The translations under genes were made by a program, and so were the position numbers. Below, piece by piece: positions 25,005-33,981 of a DNA stretch of 64,000 nucleotides. Where the stretch lies: NCBI RefSeq assembly GCF_027213715.1, contig NZ_JAPWGM010000001.1, positions 496,001 to 560,000 on the forward strand. The letters run 5' to 3'. The notes below the pieces were generated by a model. The model searched no databases. It saw only the letters and a program-made list of their open reading frames with translations, and had not been told where the DNA came from. The first letter of the stretch is position 1; every line of letters starts with the position of its first letter. The DNA is from Pedobacter punctiformis (GTDB lineage Bacteria > Bacteroidota > Bacteroidia > Sphingobacteriales > Sphingobacteriaceae).

Positions 25005-25535
25005 ATGATACAGGAACAATTATTACCGGAAACCATGGTTAAAGAAAATGCCATTACTCAATTAATGAAAAACTATGCCAACTACAATTTTTGGGCAAAT
25101 ATGACCCTTGTAAACTGGCTTAAAAAACAACCCTTAACTTTACTTGAACAAGAAGTAAAATCGAGTTTTAAAAGTGTAAAAGCAACATTAATTCATATTT
25201 TACAAACTCAGGAATATTGGTTTTCTGTAATTAGCAAAACGGAGTTTATAACCAACGATTATCAATGCGAAGTTGAAGAGTTGTTTGATCTTTTCCTGCA
25301 ACAATCAGAAATGCTGGCCAATTATATTAATGATATGGACGCACCAGCGCTTGAGGAAAGTATTTTTGTTCAAAGCCCATGGTTTCATTCAGATTTTCAG
25401 AATTTCGAGTATGTAATGCAGGTTTTTAATCATAGCACCTATCACCGTGGACAAATTATTACAATTTGTCATAATTTAGGAATTACAGGTGCTCCAATGA
25501 CGGACTATAATTATTATAATGTAAATGCCAGATAA
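25005..25535 (+). CDS. DinB family protein
   Basis: Cytoplasmic four-helix-bundle protein of 176 residues in the DinB/YfiT-like superfamily. The likely metal-binding histidines are H64 in TLIHILQTQEYWF and those in FNHSTYHRGQI near the C-terminus, the usual three-His arrangement. Members include thiol-dependent transferases and hydrolases, but most have no known substrate. The gene ends in a bidirectional terminator shared with a small convergent gene. Confidence 0.88.
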   Translation: MIQEQLLPETMVKENAITQLMKNYANYNFWANMTLVNWLKKQPLTLLEQEVKSSFKSVKATLIHILQTQEYWFSVISKTEFITNDYQCEVEELFDLFLQQSEMLANYINDMDAPALEESIFVQSPWFHSDFQNFEYVMQVFNHSTYHRGQIITICHNLGITGAPMTDYNYYNVNAR

Positions 25536-25543
25536 AACACCAA

Positions 25544-25574
25544 AATAAAACCCCGCCAAGTGCGGGGTTTTATT
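25544..25574. terminator. Bidirectional terminator after the DinB gene
   Basis: A 13-bp stem with CCCCGC/GCGGGG core (25544-25556 with 25562-25574) has A/T-runs on both sides and separates the DinB gene from a convergent small gene ending at 25576. Confidence 0.88.
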
Positions 25575-25575
25575 T

Positions 25576-25755
25576 TTAATTTTTATGTTCGCGTTTCCGC
25601 TCATTGTCTTTATTTGACGTTTGATCCGACCGCTGTCCACCTCCATTGGTTATGCCCTGAATTTTCTTATCGGTCTTTATATCATGGTTGGCTCTGTCGG
25701 CTATTGAACTTCCTTGTGTAGTTGGATTGTTTTTAGGGGTGTTTGTGTTTTTCAT
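25576..25755 (-). CDS. Small hydrophilic protein of unknown function
   Basis: A 59-residue open frame reads MKNTNTPKNNPTTQGSS... and ends NERKREHKN. It is very rich in Asn, Lys, Asp, Thr and Gly and has no hydrophobic segment, so it is probably a disordered cytoplasmic protein. The stop lies two bases from a bidirectional terminator, a position that supports it as a real gene. It occupies the gap between the DinB and GH3 genes. The remaining bases up to 25960 show no other gene. I do not recognise the family. Confidence 0.6.
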   Translation of the reverse strand: MKNTNTPKNNPTTQGSSIADRANHDIKTDKKIQGITNGGGQRSDQTSNKDNERKREHKN

Positions 25756-25960
25756 CGCTTTATAATTTAAGTGTTTAGAATTACAAAGAGCGCTCCTTTA
25801 TAAAACCACAGGTTTGGCATTATGTTTTTATTTTTTCAAAACGTTTCCAATGCTTTCATTTTCAAATATTTATTGTATAAAATCAATTACATGAACAGGT
25901 TTTTGCTTAATTGAGCTTTTGATTGTTAATTTAGCAAATTAGATAGACAACAAAACATAC

Positions 25961-27661
25961 GTGAAAAAAAGATTATTTATCCTTGTTATTTTATGCTCTG
26001 CCGCCTTTTCGGGCTTTGCACAACGAAAAACTTATTTAGAAATGCTGGCTAATCAACCTAAATGGGTTGATTCTGTTTTTAATAAATTAAACCGCAGAGA
26101 ACGTATTGCACAAATGTTTTTTGTGAGGGCACATACCAATTTGGGTAAGAAATATTCTGACTCCGTTGGAATGGTAATTAAAAAAGAACAACTGGGTGGA
26201 GTTGTATTTTTTCAGGGGGGGCCAGGCAGACAAGCGGCGGTAACAAATGCCTATCAAAAGGTAAGCCGCGTTCCCTTAATTATTTCAAATGATGGCGAAT
26301 GGGGTTTAGGTATGCGTTTAGACAGTACCATTTCATACCCTTACCAAATGACTTTGGGCGCCATTCAAAATAAAGAGTTGCTTTATAAAATGGGTATTGA
26401 GGTAGCGAAAGACTACAAACGCCTGGGCATGCAAATGAACTTAGCTCCTGATGCAGATGTAAATAATAATCCTAAAAATCCGGTTATTAATTACCGCTCT
26501 TTTGGCGAAAATAAATATAATGTAGCTTCGAAGGTTGGAGCCTACATGAAAGGCATGCAAGATGGCGGTTTATTAACTACGCTTAAACATTTTCCTGGTC
26601 ATGGCGATACAGATGTAGATTCGCACTATGATTTGCCTCAGCTAAACTTTAGCGCAACCCGTTTGGATACCTTAGAAATGTATCCGTTTAAAGAACTTAT
26701 TAAGCAGGGTGCATCGGGTATTATGGTTGCGCACATGAATATTCCTTCTTTAGATAATACTCCAAATCTCCCTTCTACCCTCTCTAAGCCAATTATCACA
26801 GGTATTCTGAAAGAAAAATTAGGCTTTAAAGGTTTAATTATTTCTGATGCTATGGACATGAAAGGTGTAGTAAAATACTTTAAGAATGGTGAAGCAGATT
26901 TAATGGGTATTATAGCCGGAAATGATATCCTGGAGCTTTCTGAAAACAGCGACAGAGCCATTAAATTGGTCCGCAGAGCAGTAAGACAAGATAGAATCGA
27001 TATGAAAGTTATTGATGAAAGCGTTCGTAAAATCTTAACTGCTAAATACTGGGCCGGACTTTACAAAAGAGATACCGTGGTTACTCAGGGCATCGTTTCA
27101 GCGTTAAACCGCAAAGAAAGTAATGCATTGGTGCAGGAGCTTGCCAATGCCTCGGTTACTGTACTAAGAGGTAAGGATTATATTAAAAATTTAATTCCAA
27201 TCAGAAGAACTGCCATTATTAGTATCGGCGTTCCATCGGTAACCACCTTCCAGAAAGAGGTATCGAAAGGCTTTTATAATTCTGTTTATTACGTTTTGGA
27301 TAAAGATGCCACTGCAAGTCAGATTTCTAATATAGCGAGAGAAGTTGGTGCTTTTGATCAGGTTATAGTTGGTATTCACGACAGTCGTTCAAGACCGGCG
27401 AATAACATCGCATTAAATGCAGGTGTTAAAAATTTCATTACGGAATTGTCTGGAAAAAAAGCTGTTTTTGCATTATTTGCAAATCCATATAATTTAGCTG
27501 GCTTACCGGGACTGGAAAAAAGCAGAGGTCTGATTGTAGCTTATCAAAAAGAAGATTATATGCAAATATCTGCTGCAGCAGTTGTAAATAGCAGATTGGT
27601 TCCAACAGGAAAACTACCGGTTAGTGTTGCTCCATTTTATAAATTTGGTGACGGTTTATAA
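25961..27661 (+). CDS. Secreted glycoside hydrolase family 3 protein
   Basis: Exported hydrolase of 566 residues with GTG start and a signal peptide ending near residue 20 (GFA/QRK). The GH3 N-terminal barrel is complete: KHFPGHGDTDVDSHYDLP (about 208-225) is the NagZ-type His-containing loop, and IISDAMDMKG (near 297) carries the catalytic Asp. A GH3 C-terminal-like alpha/beta domain follows, ending at PVSVAPFYKFGDGL. The likely activity is beta-N-acetylglucosaminidase acting on peptidoglycan fragments or chitin oligomers. Many Bacteroidota homologues continue into a beta-lactamase-like domain of about 400 residues; here it is absent. Confidence 0.9.
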   Translation: MKKRLFILVILCSAAFSGFAQRKTYLEMLANQPKWVDSVFNKLNRRERIAQMFFVRAHTNLGKKYSDSVGMVIKKEQLGGVVFFQGGPGRQAAVTNAYQKVSRVPLIISNDGEWGLGMRLDSTISYPYQMTLGAIQNKELLYKMGIEVAKDYKRLGMQMNLAPDADVNNNPKNPVINYRSFGENKYNVASKVGAYMKGMQDGGLLTTLKHFPGHGDTDVDSHYDLPQLNFSATRLDTLEMYPFKELIKQGASGIMVAHMNIPSLDNTPNLPSTLSKPIITGILKEKLGFKGLIISDAMDMKGVVKYFKNGEADLMGIIAGNDILELSENSDRAIKLVRRAVRQDRIDMKVIDESVRKILTAKYWAGLYKRDTVVTQGIVSALNRKESNALVQELANASVTVLRGKDYIKNLIPIRRTAIISIGVPSVTTFQKEVSKGFYNSVYYVLDKDATASQISNIAREVGAFDQVIVGIHDSRSRPANNIALNAGVKNFITELSGKKAVFALFANPYNLAGLPGLEKSRGLIVAYQKEDYMQISAAAVVNSRLVPTGKLPVSVAPFYKFGDGL

Positions 27662-27721
27662 TATTTTTTCTAAAACAATTTTGCTCCGATAATACTTATC
27701 TTAAAATAAAACATAAATGTT

Positions 27722-27919
27722 ATGGTAGATCCAAGAGATAACTATTCGGATGATCCGAATGATGCTTTACGCAGAGAAGATGGTGTGGATGGAATTGAAG
27801 AAATTAGTGGCGATGACATTAGCATAGAACATGATAAAAATAGGCTTGAACAAGCTGATGAGGCATCGAAACCATCATACGAATTAGATTTGGATGATGA
27901 AGATGATTTAGACGATTAA
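27722..27919 (+). CDS. Small highly acidic protein
   Basis: Protein of 65 residues, about 40 percent Asp and Glu, starting MVDPRDNYSDDPNDALRRED and ending in a run of Asp and Leu (LDLDDEDDLDD). No signal peptide, membrane segment or catalytic motif. It follows the GH3 gene by 60 bases and is closed by a strong terminator, so it may be cotranscribed with it. It is probably intrinsically disordered. I do not recognise a named family. Confidence 0.75.
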   Translation: MVDPRDNYSDDPNDALRREDGVDGIEEISGDDISIEHDKNRLEQADEASKPSYELDLDDEDDLDD

Positions 27920-27920
27920 C

Positions 27921-27951
27921 AAAAAAGCCAGGCAAATTGCCTGGCTTTTTT
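27921..27951. terminator. Bidirectional terminator after the acidic protein gene
   Basis: A stem of GCCAGGC/GCCTGGC extended by six A-T pairs (27921-27933 with 27939-27951) has A-run and T-run flanks and separates convergent genes. Confidence 0.9.
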
Positions 27952-27966
27952 GTTAAATAGCTTATT

Positions 27967-28500
27967 TTATTTAGCCTTTGCTTTGTAAGTTTCAGGATTT
28001 ACTGCCGTACTTGTCCAACCTTTTAAAAATGAGGTGATCTTTTTAACATCATGGCCTAGTTTTGCTTTACCATTTGCATCTTTTTCATCACTTTCAAGGT
28101 AAGCAGAGTTCTCAATGTGCAATACTTTTCCTTTACCATTTAAAATTAAGAAAACCGGAAAACCAAAACGTTGTGGGTAACCCAAGTCGGCTAAAACAGC
28201 TTCATTTTTATTTTCCGGGCTATAGTTTACCAAAACCGTTTCAAAATTATCGTTGATGTATTTTTTCAAAGTCGTCGTACTGTCTACCAGATTATGGAAA
28301 GCAATACACCAGCTACACCAGTTTCCACCCACCTGCAATAAAACATGTTTATTCTCTTTGGCAGCCTTCACAACTGCTGCGGCAATATCAGCCTTAGCAT
28401 TAGCTTGTGGATTGTAAATATGAACAGCCTCCTTTTTTGCCTGTCCGAATGATGCAGTAGAAACAAATACCGCAACCAATAAAGTCAATATCGTTTTCAT
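27967..28500 (-). CDS. Exported thioredoxin-fold protein
   Basis: Periplasmic thioredoxin family protein of 177 residues. A signal peptide (about 1-20) is followed by a thioredoxin fold with the redox motif CSWC (C62, C65) in QVGGNWCSWCIAFHNLV, a motif differing from the usual CGPC. A cis-Pro region is in RFGFPVFLILNGKGKVL. It resembles DUF255/thioredoxin_7 proteins that reduce disulfides in the envelope. It is convergent with the acidic protein gene and divergent from the TatD-like gene. Confidence 0.88.
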   Translation of the reverse strand: MKTILTLLVAVFVSTASFGQAKKEAVHIYNPQANAKADIAAAVVKAAKENKHVLLQVGGNWCSWCIAFHNLVDSTTTLKKYINDNFETVLVNYSPENKNEAVLADLGYPQRFGFPVFLILNGKGKVLHIENSAYLESDEKDANGKAKLGHDVKKITSFLKGWTSTAVNPETYKAKAK

Positions 28501-28596
28501 AATTTTTTAGAATGATTGTACAAAGATAATAAAGCCGACTATTTTTATAGATTATTTACAAATTCTTTACAGAGTAAATACATTTTCGCAAAAGCT

Positions 28597-28604
28597 TATC
28601 TTTG
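28597..28604 (+). promoter_or_regulatory. -7 element just before the TatD-like start codon
   Basis: TATCTTTG is a perfect TAnnTTTG element seven bases before ATG 28612, giving a leader of only about six bases and fixing the start codon. No TTTG is found at -33. Confidence 0.45.
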
Positions 28605-28611
28605 CACCGCA

Positions 28612-29268
28612 ATGGATTTTTTAGACATACATACCCATAAGTCTGCTCAAAAAAAAGATGTAACCAGCATTCAAAGTTTATCGTTAACCAGCGATATTTT
28701 TCTGGCAATGCCTAAAACTAAGCCTATTTCTATTGGTTTGCATCCCTGGTACGCAACAATCGATAAACTGGAAACACAATTAAAGTATTTAGCAGTTTTA
28801 GCAAAACAGGCCAATGTAAAAATGATTGGTGAGTGTGGTTTGGACCGGTTGAAAGGCGAAACTATAGAAAATCAAACAATCATTTTGGAACAACAAATTA
28901 AACTTGCTGAAAGCCTGAACAAACCTCTTATTTTACATTGTGTTAAATCTTTTTCGGAGCTGGCTGAAATTAAAGACAGGCTTAAAGTAAAAGTACCGAT
29001 GATTATTCATGGTTTTAATAAAAATGAAGAACTGGGCAGACAATTAATGGCTAAAGGATTTATACTTTCCTTTGGAAAAGCAATGCTGACCCCAAATTCT
29101 GGTGCAGCAAAATTAGTAGAATCAACTGATCATTTCTTTTTAGAAACCGACGATGCAGAAACAGCAATTGAGGAAATTTACGAAACCGCAGCGTTTTTGA
29201 AAAATTGTACTGTTGAAGTGCTTAAAGCTCGTATTTTTACCGATTGTAAAAACTTGAATTTAATATAA
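28612..29268 (+). CDS. TatD family metal-dependent hydrolase
   Basis: Cytoplasmic TIM-barrel hydrolase of 218 residues. The metal ligands H7 and H9 are in LDIHTHK, the Glu is in IGECGLDR, His in LILHCVKSF and IIHGFNK, and Asp in FLETDDAE. Homologues are metal-dependent DNases or deoxyribonuclease-like enzymes; this short form is common in Bacteroidota. The frame stays open 32 codons upstream, but that segment lacks family similarity and a -7 promoter element ends just before ATG 28612. It precedes tcdA by 43 bases. Confidence 0.88.
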   Translation: MDFLDIHTHKSAQKKDVTSIQSLSLTSDIFLAMPKTKPISIGLHPWYATIDKLETQLKYLAVLAKQANVKMIGECGLDRLKGETIENQTIILEQQIKLAESLNKPLILHCVKSFSELAEIKDRLKVKVPMIIHGFNKNEELGRQLMAKGFILSFGKAMLTPNSGAAKLVESTDHFFLETDDAETAIEEIYETAAFLKNCTVEVLKARIFTDCKNLNLI

Positions 29269-29293
29269 CCATTCTAAGCTTGTCGAAGAATAC
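29269..29293. repeat. CATTCTnAGC...GAAGAAT repeat arm
   Basis: A single 25-base arm between the TatD-like gene and tcdA has the same GxCATTCTGAGCnnnnnGAAGAAT pattern as 39545-39569 and the right arm at 16080-16103. Confidence 0.5.
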
Positions 29294-29311
29294 AATCAAA
29301 CACCATAGATT

Positions 29312-30106
29312 ATGTCTGATGTTACCTGGCTTTCCCGCTCTGCCCTGCTTGTTGGCGATGACGGAATTGAGAAATTGCAAAGCAAGCACGTTTTAGTGAT
29401 CGGTTTAGGCGGCGTAGGCTCTTTTGCTGCCGAATTTATTTGCCGGTCTGGTGTAGGCGAGATGACTATTGTTGACGGCGATGTTGTTGATCCGAGTAAC
29501 AGAAACCGACAATTACCTGCGCTGGCAACCAATCATGGTGTTAGTAAGGCACAGATTATGCAAGAGCGTTTACTGTCCATAAATCCTGATTTAAAATTAC
29601 AGGTGGTTAATGCTTTTCTTACGCCAGAAAAATGCCGTGAGATTTTGGAAGCCAGATACGATTATGTGATGGATTGTATCGATAGCGTAATGCCAAAAAT
29701 TACCTTGCTTTCAACGGCATTAGAAAAAAATATTCCTATTGTAAGCTCTATGGGTGCTGGCGGTAAAATGGATCCAACAAGATTACGCATCACCTTGCTT
29801 CCGGACACTTATCAGTGCGTTTTCGCAAGTTATGTACGCAAAAGGCTAAATAAACTGGTTAATGCAGATAAGATCAAAACCGTTTTCTCCACAGAAGAAA
29901 TGCGCAAAGATTCCTTAATTATGACCGATGGAAATAATTTTAAACGTTCTGCTTATGGCACAGTTTCTTATCTTCCCGCTGCTTTCGGAGGGGCGTGTGC
30001 ATCCGTTGTAATCCGGGATTTGTTGGGTTACCCGATTGAAATGGCAGAACGTCCGGCGAGAATTAGTCATAAAGTTTTAGCAAAAAAGAAAAAGAAAGCA
30101 AATTAA
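29312..30106 (+). CDS. tcdA: tRNA threonylcarbamoyladenosine dehydratase
   Basis: Cytoplasmic E1-like enzyme of 264 residues that uses ATP to cyclise t6A at position 37 of ANN-decoding tRNAs to ct6A. The nucleotide motif GLGGVGS is at 31-37, followed by RSGVGEMTIVDGDVVDPSNRNRQ, and SMGAGGKMDPTRL near the middle; AFGGACASVVIRDLLG ends the domain. Cys residues typical of ubiquitin-like E1 zinc sites are absent, as in TcdA. The gene follows the TatD-like gene and may share its transcript. Confidence 0.93.
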   Translation: MSDVTWLSRSALLVGDDGIEKLQSKHVLVIGLGGVGSFAAEFICRSGVGEMTIVDGDVVDPSNRNRQLPALATNHGVSKAQIMQERLLSINPDLKLQVVNAFLTPEKCREILEARYDYVMDCIDSVMPKITLLSTALEKNIPIVSSMGAGGKMDPTRLRITLLPDTYQCVFASYVRKRLNKLVNADKIKTVFSTEEMRKDSLIMTDGNNFKRSAYGTVSYLPAAFGGACASVVIRDLLGYPIEMAERPARISHKVLAKKKKKAN

Positions 30107-30180
30107 ACCAATTGTTAGTATCATCATTTCGGGAAAATTTTAAATTGTTGTAAGTTTAAAACACAATTCCATTTACCAAA

Positions 30181-30681
30181 ATGCAACAATCTAATTACGG
30201 CCCGGCCAATTCTGCACCATCCAATTCCCCTCTCGAAGAGGAGTGTCTGCAATACGGGGTGTTAAAATATGGGCAGTGCACAATTAAGAATACGATAATC
30301 AAATATGCTCCTGTAACAGACCTACCCTACCAACCCCATTTAAAAGAAAGAGCAAAATCTTTAAGGCGGGCAGGGAATCTATCTGAAGTTCTATTTTGGA
30401 TGCAGGTAACTAAAGGTAAATTTCATAAAATAGATTTTGATAGACAACGCGTAATTGGAAACTATATCGTTGATTTTTATGTTAAGAAACTTGGATTGGT
30501 GATAGAGATTGATGGATCAAGTCACGATAATAAAATCGAATATGATAGAATAAGAGAAGACTATTTAATCTCTTTAGGTCTAAAAGTATACAGGATAACC
30601 GTTGGAGATGTAATGAGAAATATGCATTTTGTGATCATTGGGTTGGAGAATTACATTATTACTGAATACGGAATGGAGTGA
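30181..30681 (+). CDS. DUF559 nuclease-like protein with repeat-derived N-terminus
   Basis: Protein of 166 residues. The C-terminal 110 residues form a DUF559/Vsr-like nuclease fold: LRRAGNLSEVLFWMQV, then FDRQRVIGNYIVDFYVKKLGLVIEIDGSSHD with the acidic residues of a PD-(D/E)xK-like site, then DYLISLGLKVYRITVGDVM. The first 50 residues look unrelated to the fold and are encoded partly by a palindrome (30226-30243), so the natural start might lie further in; no good ATG is obvious. A second palindrome follows the gene. Vsr-like activity (DNA nicking) is inferred from the fold; such genes are dispersed and probably mobile in Bacteroidota. Confidence 0.78.
   Translation: MQQSNYGPANSAPSNSPLEEECLQYGVLKYGQCTIKNTIIKYAPVTDLPYQPHLKERAKSLRRAGNLSEVLFWMQVTKGKFHKIDFDRQRVIGNYIVDFYVKKLGLVIEIDGSSHDNKIEYDRIREDYLISLGLKVYRITVGDVMRNMHFVIIGLENYIITEYGME
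30226..30243. repeat. Palindrome inside the DUF559 N-terminal coding region
   Basis: TCCCCTCTCGAAGAGGAG contains a 5-bp CCTCT/AGAGG stem with a CGA loop. It resembles the palindrome after the gene (30729-30745) and codes for SPLEEE. Confidence 0.5.
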
Positions 30682-30728
30682 TAAATATTAATTCCTCAAA
30701 CACTAAAAAACACCCTGGTCTTTGACCA

Positions 30729-30745
30729 CCCCTCCCGCAGAGGGG
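30729..30745. repeat. Palindrome between the DUF559 and AddA-like genes
   Basis: CCCCTC (30729-30734) pairs with GAGGGG (30740-30745) around a CCGCA loop. It ends 16 bases before the helicase-nuclease start codon. Confidence 0.55.
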
Positions 30746-30761
30746 AATAAAAAAATAAAGT

Positions 30762-33700
30762 ATGCCCAAACCCCTCAAAATTCTTCAAGCTTCTGCCGGT
30801 TCTGGTAAAACATTCAGTCTTACTGCACATTACCTTACGCTGCTGTTTAGCGGAGATAATAAATACCTGGAAATTTTAGCCGTAACCTTTACCAATAAGG
30901 CTACCGAAGAAATGAAGTCCAGAATTTTAGAGGTGCTTGTTGGTTTGGCAAAAGGGAGTCCTTCAAAAAAAATAGAAGATTACAGAAAATTAATTTTAGT
31001 TGCCTACCCTCTGCTAAGCGCACCAGAACTTCAATCAAAAGCCGATAAAATCTATCGCAAAATCCTGCATGATTATAGCCGGTTTTCAGTAAGCACTATT
31101 GATGGTTTTGTACAGAAAGTTATCCGCGGTTTTGCTTTTGAGCTGGGGTTAAATGCCGATTATAATTTAGAAATGAATTATGATAAGGTTAAAGACGATT
31201 TGGTTAATAAACTGGACGAAGCTTTAAATGATAATAAACAGCTTTTACAATGGATTATTGATTTAGCCATTGAGCGCATCAGCGATAATAAAAGTTGGAA
31301 CTATAAAATAGAACTTTATAACCTGATTGGAGAAATCTTTTCAGAGCGGTTCCAGATTTTTGAATCCGCAGTCGAAGAGCTTGGTCTTGAGAATATTGAT
31401 GAACTTTTTAAAAAGTACATTAGTGTTACTAAAGATGAAATTAAAAATTTCGAAAATGAGATTATTCAACTCGCAACAGATGCGCATGATGCTTTAAGTG
31501 TTTTAGGAGTAGAAAACGACCATTTAAAGGGAAAGTCGAGAAGCCCTTTGGCTAAAATTATATTGGTTGCCCGGGGAGATTTTTCTAAAATCGAGCCCCT
31601 TTTCAATTATATAGATGAGCCTGATGACTGGTTTCAAAAAAATGTAAGTTTTCCTGAAGCTTATGAAATCGTAAATCCGATTTTACAAAAGATTAAAACA
31701 CATTATCTGGCACATTTACCGAATTATGGTTTGGCCATCGCTTTCAATAAAAACCTTTATTATTTAAGGCTAATGCAGGAAATTGCTGTTTTACTTAAAC
31801 AATATCGGGCAGAAAACGATAACCTGTTAATTAGTGATGCACAAAAATTAATCTCCGGAATTACCGAAGATGCAGGAGATAATCCTTCCTTTATTTGGGA
31901 AAAAGTAGGTAACCGGTACCGTAACTTTTTATTTGATGAGTTTCAGGATACCTCAACCAGCCAATGGGGAAGTTTTAAATCCCTTTTAACCAATGCCATT
32001 GCAACACCCAGTCAGGATTTAACCGACCATTTAATTGTTGGCGATACCAAGCAATCCATTTACCGGTGGCGTAATGGCGACTGGAATATTCTGCATAAAC
32101 ATGCCAAACTGGATGTTGGTGTACACAATGTGATAGAAGAAAGTTTAGAAGAAAATTATCGCAGTGCGGAAAACATCATCACGTTTAATAATTTCCTTTA
32201 TCGTTCTATTCCTTTAACCCTGCAAAATGAACTGAATCAAAATTTAGCTGGCAAGCCCGAAAGCATTTCGACCTGGTGGAATGAGCAGAACTACAGTCAG
32301 ATTATTACGGATATTTATGCCGGTTCAACTCAAAATTTTGCCACCAATACCTTAAAAGGGGGCACCATCAAAATTAAAAAATTTGGTAAAGATCATGCAC
32401 CAAACGAAGCTCGTTTTACCGAAACTGTTTTCAGAGATATTGCTTTAGATGACATCATTGCAGAAATTTTTTACCTGAAAGATGAACAACACTATGTCTT
32501 AAAAGACATTGCCATTTTGGTGCGGTCTAATAGTGAGGCTTTATTAACGGTTCAAAAATTAATGGAGCAAAAATTGCCCGTTCTTTCCGGTGATGCCTTA
32601 TTAATTTCGAACAACTCAGCAGTTCAGTTAATTATCAATACTTTAAAAACCTTAATCGGCTTAGATGCTCAAACGGCGTTATATAAAGCAAATTGTATTG
32701 CGCTTTATCATTCCCTGCATGATAAAGAAGCAAATGCTAGCCATTATTTGAACCTCAACAATGTTTCATTAAGTACTTTGGCTAAGGTTTTACCACAATC
32801 GCTATGCGAAAATTGGCAATCCTGGTTACAATTGCCCCTACCAGAACTGGTCGAAATTTTAATTGAAGCTTATAATTTAAAAGACCTTAGCCAACACCTG
32901 CCCTATTTATTGGCGTTTAGAGATTTAACCGCAAACGCTGGAAAATTAGGCGAAAAAGGTATTATTTCTTTTTTAACCTGGTGGGATGAAGATGGGATAA
33001 AAAAATCCCTTCCATCACCTGAAGGTGCCGATGCGATTCAGATTATCACCATTCATAAATCAAAGGGCCTTGCTTTCAGGGCCGTTTTTGTCCCTTTTTG
33101 TAACTGGGAAATAAAAGGTAAAGCAAATGCTACTTTCTGGGTTTCATCTGAAGAAACCGTATACAAAGAACTCCGTGGCATCCCTTTGAAATACAGCGAA
33201 GCCCTGGCCGATTCTTCTATAGCAAAGGCATATTATGAAGAACTGCTTTATAACAATATGGATGCTTTAAACATGCTTTATGTAGCCACAACCCGTTCAA
33301 AAGATTATCTGTACATCGCCACAATGGCTAAAAAAGAGTTGAAATTATCCAACATGGGCGATGTTATAAATCTCACTTTCGAAAATGACTTTGATGAAAG
33401 CGGCGTTTATGAAATTGTAGATTATGTAACCAATGAAAGCAAACCAGAAGAATTAAATTTCATTAATTTAAAAAGCTACCCAACCACTTCACGTTTGTCT
33501 GAACTGTATATTCCTTCGGAAGAAAAGCATTTAAAACATTTGGTTAACATCGAAAAATCGGGGCGCAAGGGTTCTTTATTGCACGATATTCTGGCCAGTG
33601 CGAGTACCGAAAAGGAAGTGACCGATTATACCACCAATCTGGTATTGCAGGGAATTATAAAAGAAGAAGAAAAACAAAATTTAATATCATCTGCTTTGGA

Positions 33701-33980
33701 AGTGCTGAACAATCCTCAACTTAAAACCATTTTGAGTAAAGCGACAGAAAGCATCACCGAGAAAAATATTATAGATGTAAATGGTAAACTGCATCGGCCA
33801 GACCGGGTTTTAATCCATGCAGATGAGGTTATTATTCTCGACTATAAATTTACTTTGGAAGAGAGCGACAAACACATCCAACAGGTTGATAATTACAGAA
33901 CATTGCTTGCCGAAATGGGCTATAAAAACATCAAAGGCTATCTTTTTTATGCCATAAATGGCAAATTGAAATTAGTATAA
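30762..33980 (+). CDS. UvrD-type helicase/nuclease, AddA-like
   Basis: DNA repair enzyme of 1072 residues. The superfamily 1A helicase motifs are Walker A ASAGSGKTF (10-18), Walker B LFDEFQDTS (near 390), DTKQSIYRWRNGD (near 428) and late motifs IITIHKSKGLAF and NMLYVATTRSKD. A C-terminal RecB-type nuclease has LHRPDRVLI and ILDYKF (near 1028), with catalytic Asp and Lys. It should act with the next gene as an AddAB/RecBCD-type complex that resects double-strand breaks for recombination. The following gene starts two bases after its stop, so the two are translationally coupled. Confidence 0.9.
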   Translation: MPKPLKILQASAGSGKTFSLTAHYLTLLFSGDNKYLEILAVTFTNKATEEMKSRILEVLVGLAKGSPSKKIEDYRKLILVAYPLLSAPELQSKADKIYRKILHDYSRFSVSTIDGFVQKVIRGFAFELGLNADYNLEMNYDKVKDDLVNKLDEALNDNKQLLQWIIDLAIERISDNKSWNYKIELYNLIGEIFSERFQIFESAVEELGLENIDELFKKYISVTKDEIKNFENEIIQLATDAHDALSVLGVENDHLKGKSRSPLAKIILVARGDFSKIEPLFNYIDEPDDWFQKNVSFPEAYEIVNPILQKIKTHYLAHLPNYGLAIAFNKNLYYLRLMQEIAVLLKQYRAENDNLLISDAQKLISGITEDAGDNPSFIWEKVGNRYRNFLFDEFQDTSTSQWGSFKSLLTNAIATPSQDLTDHLIVGDTKQSIYRWRNGDWNILHKHAKLDVGVHNVIEESLEENYRSAENIITFNNFLYRSIPLTLQNELNQNLAGKPESISTWWNEQNYSQIITDIYAGSTQNFATNTLKGGTIKIKKFGKDHAPNEARFTETVFRDIALDDIIAEIFYLKDEQHYVLKDIAILVRSNSEALLTVQKLMEQKLPVLSGDALLISNNSAVQLIINTLKTLIGLDAQTALYKANCIALYHSLHDKEANASHYLNLNNVSLSTLAKVLPQSLCENWQSWLQLPLPELVEILIEAYNLKDLSQHLPYLLAFRDLTANAGKLGEKGIISFLTWWDEDGIKKSLPSPEGADAIQIITIHKSKGLAFRAVFVPFCNWEIKGKANATFWVSSEETVYKELRGIPLKYSEALADSSIAKAYYEELLYNNMDALNMLYVATTRSKDYLYIATMAKKELKLSNMGDVINLTFENDFDESGVYEIVDYVTNESKPEELNFINLKSYPTTSRLSELYIPSEEKHLKHLVNIEKSGRKGSLLHDILASASTEKEVTDYTTNLVLQGIIKEEEKQNLISSALEVLNNPQLKTILSKATESITEKNIIDVNGKLHRPDRVLIHADEVIILDYKFTLEESDKHIQQVDNYRTLLAEMGYKNIKGYLFYAINGKLKLV

Positions 33981-33981
33981 C

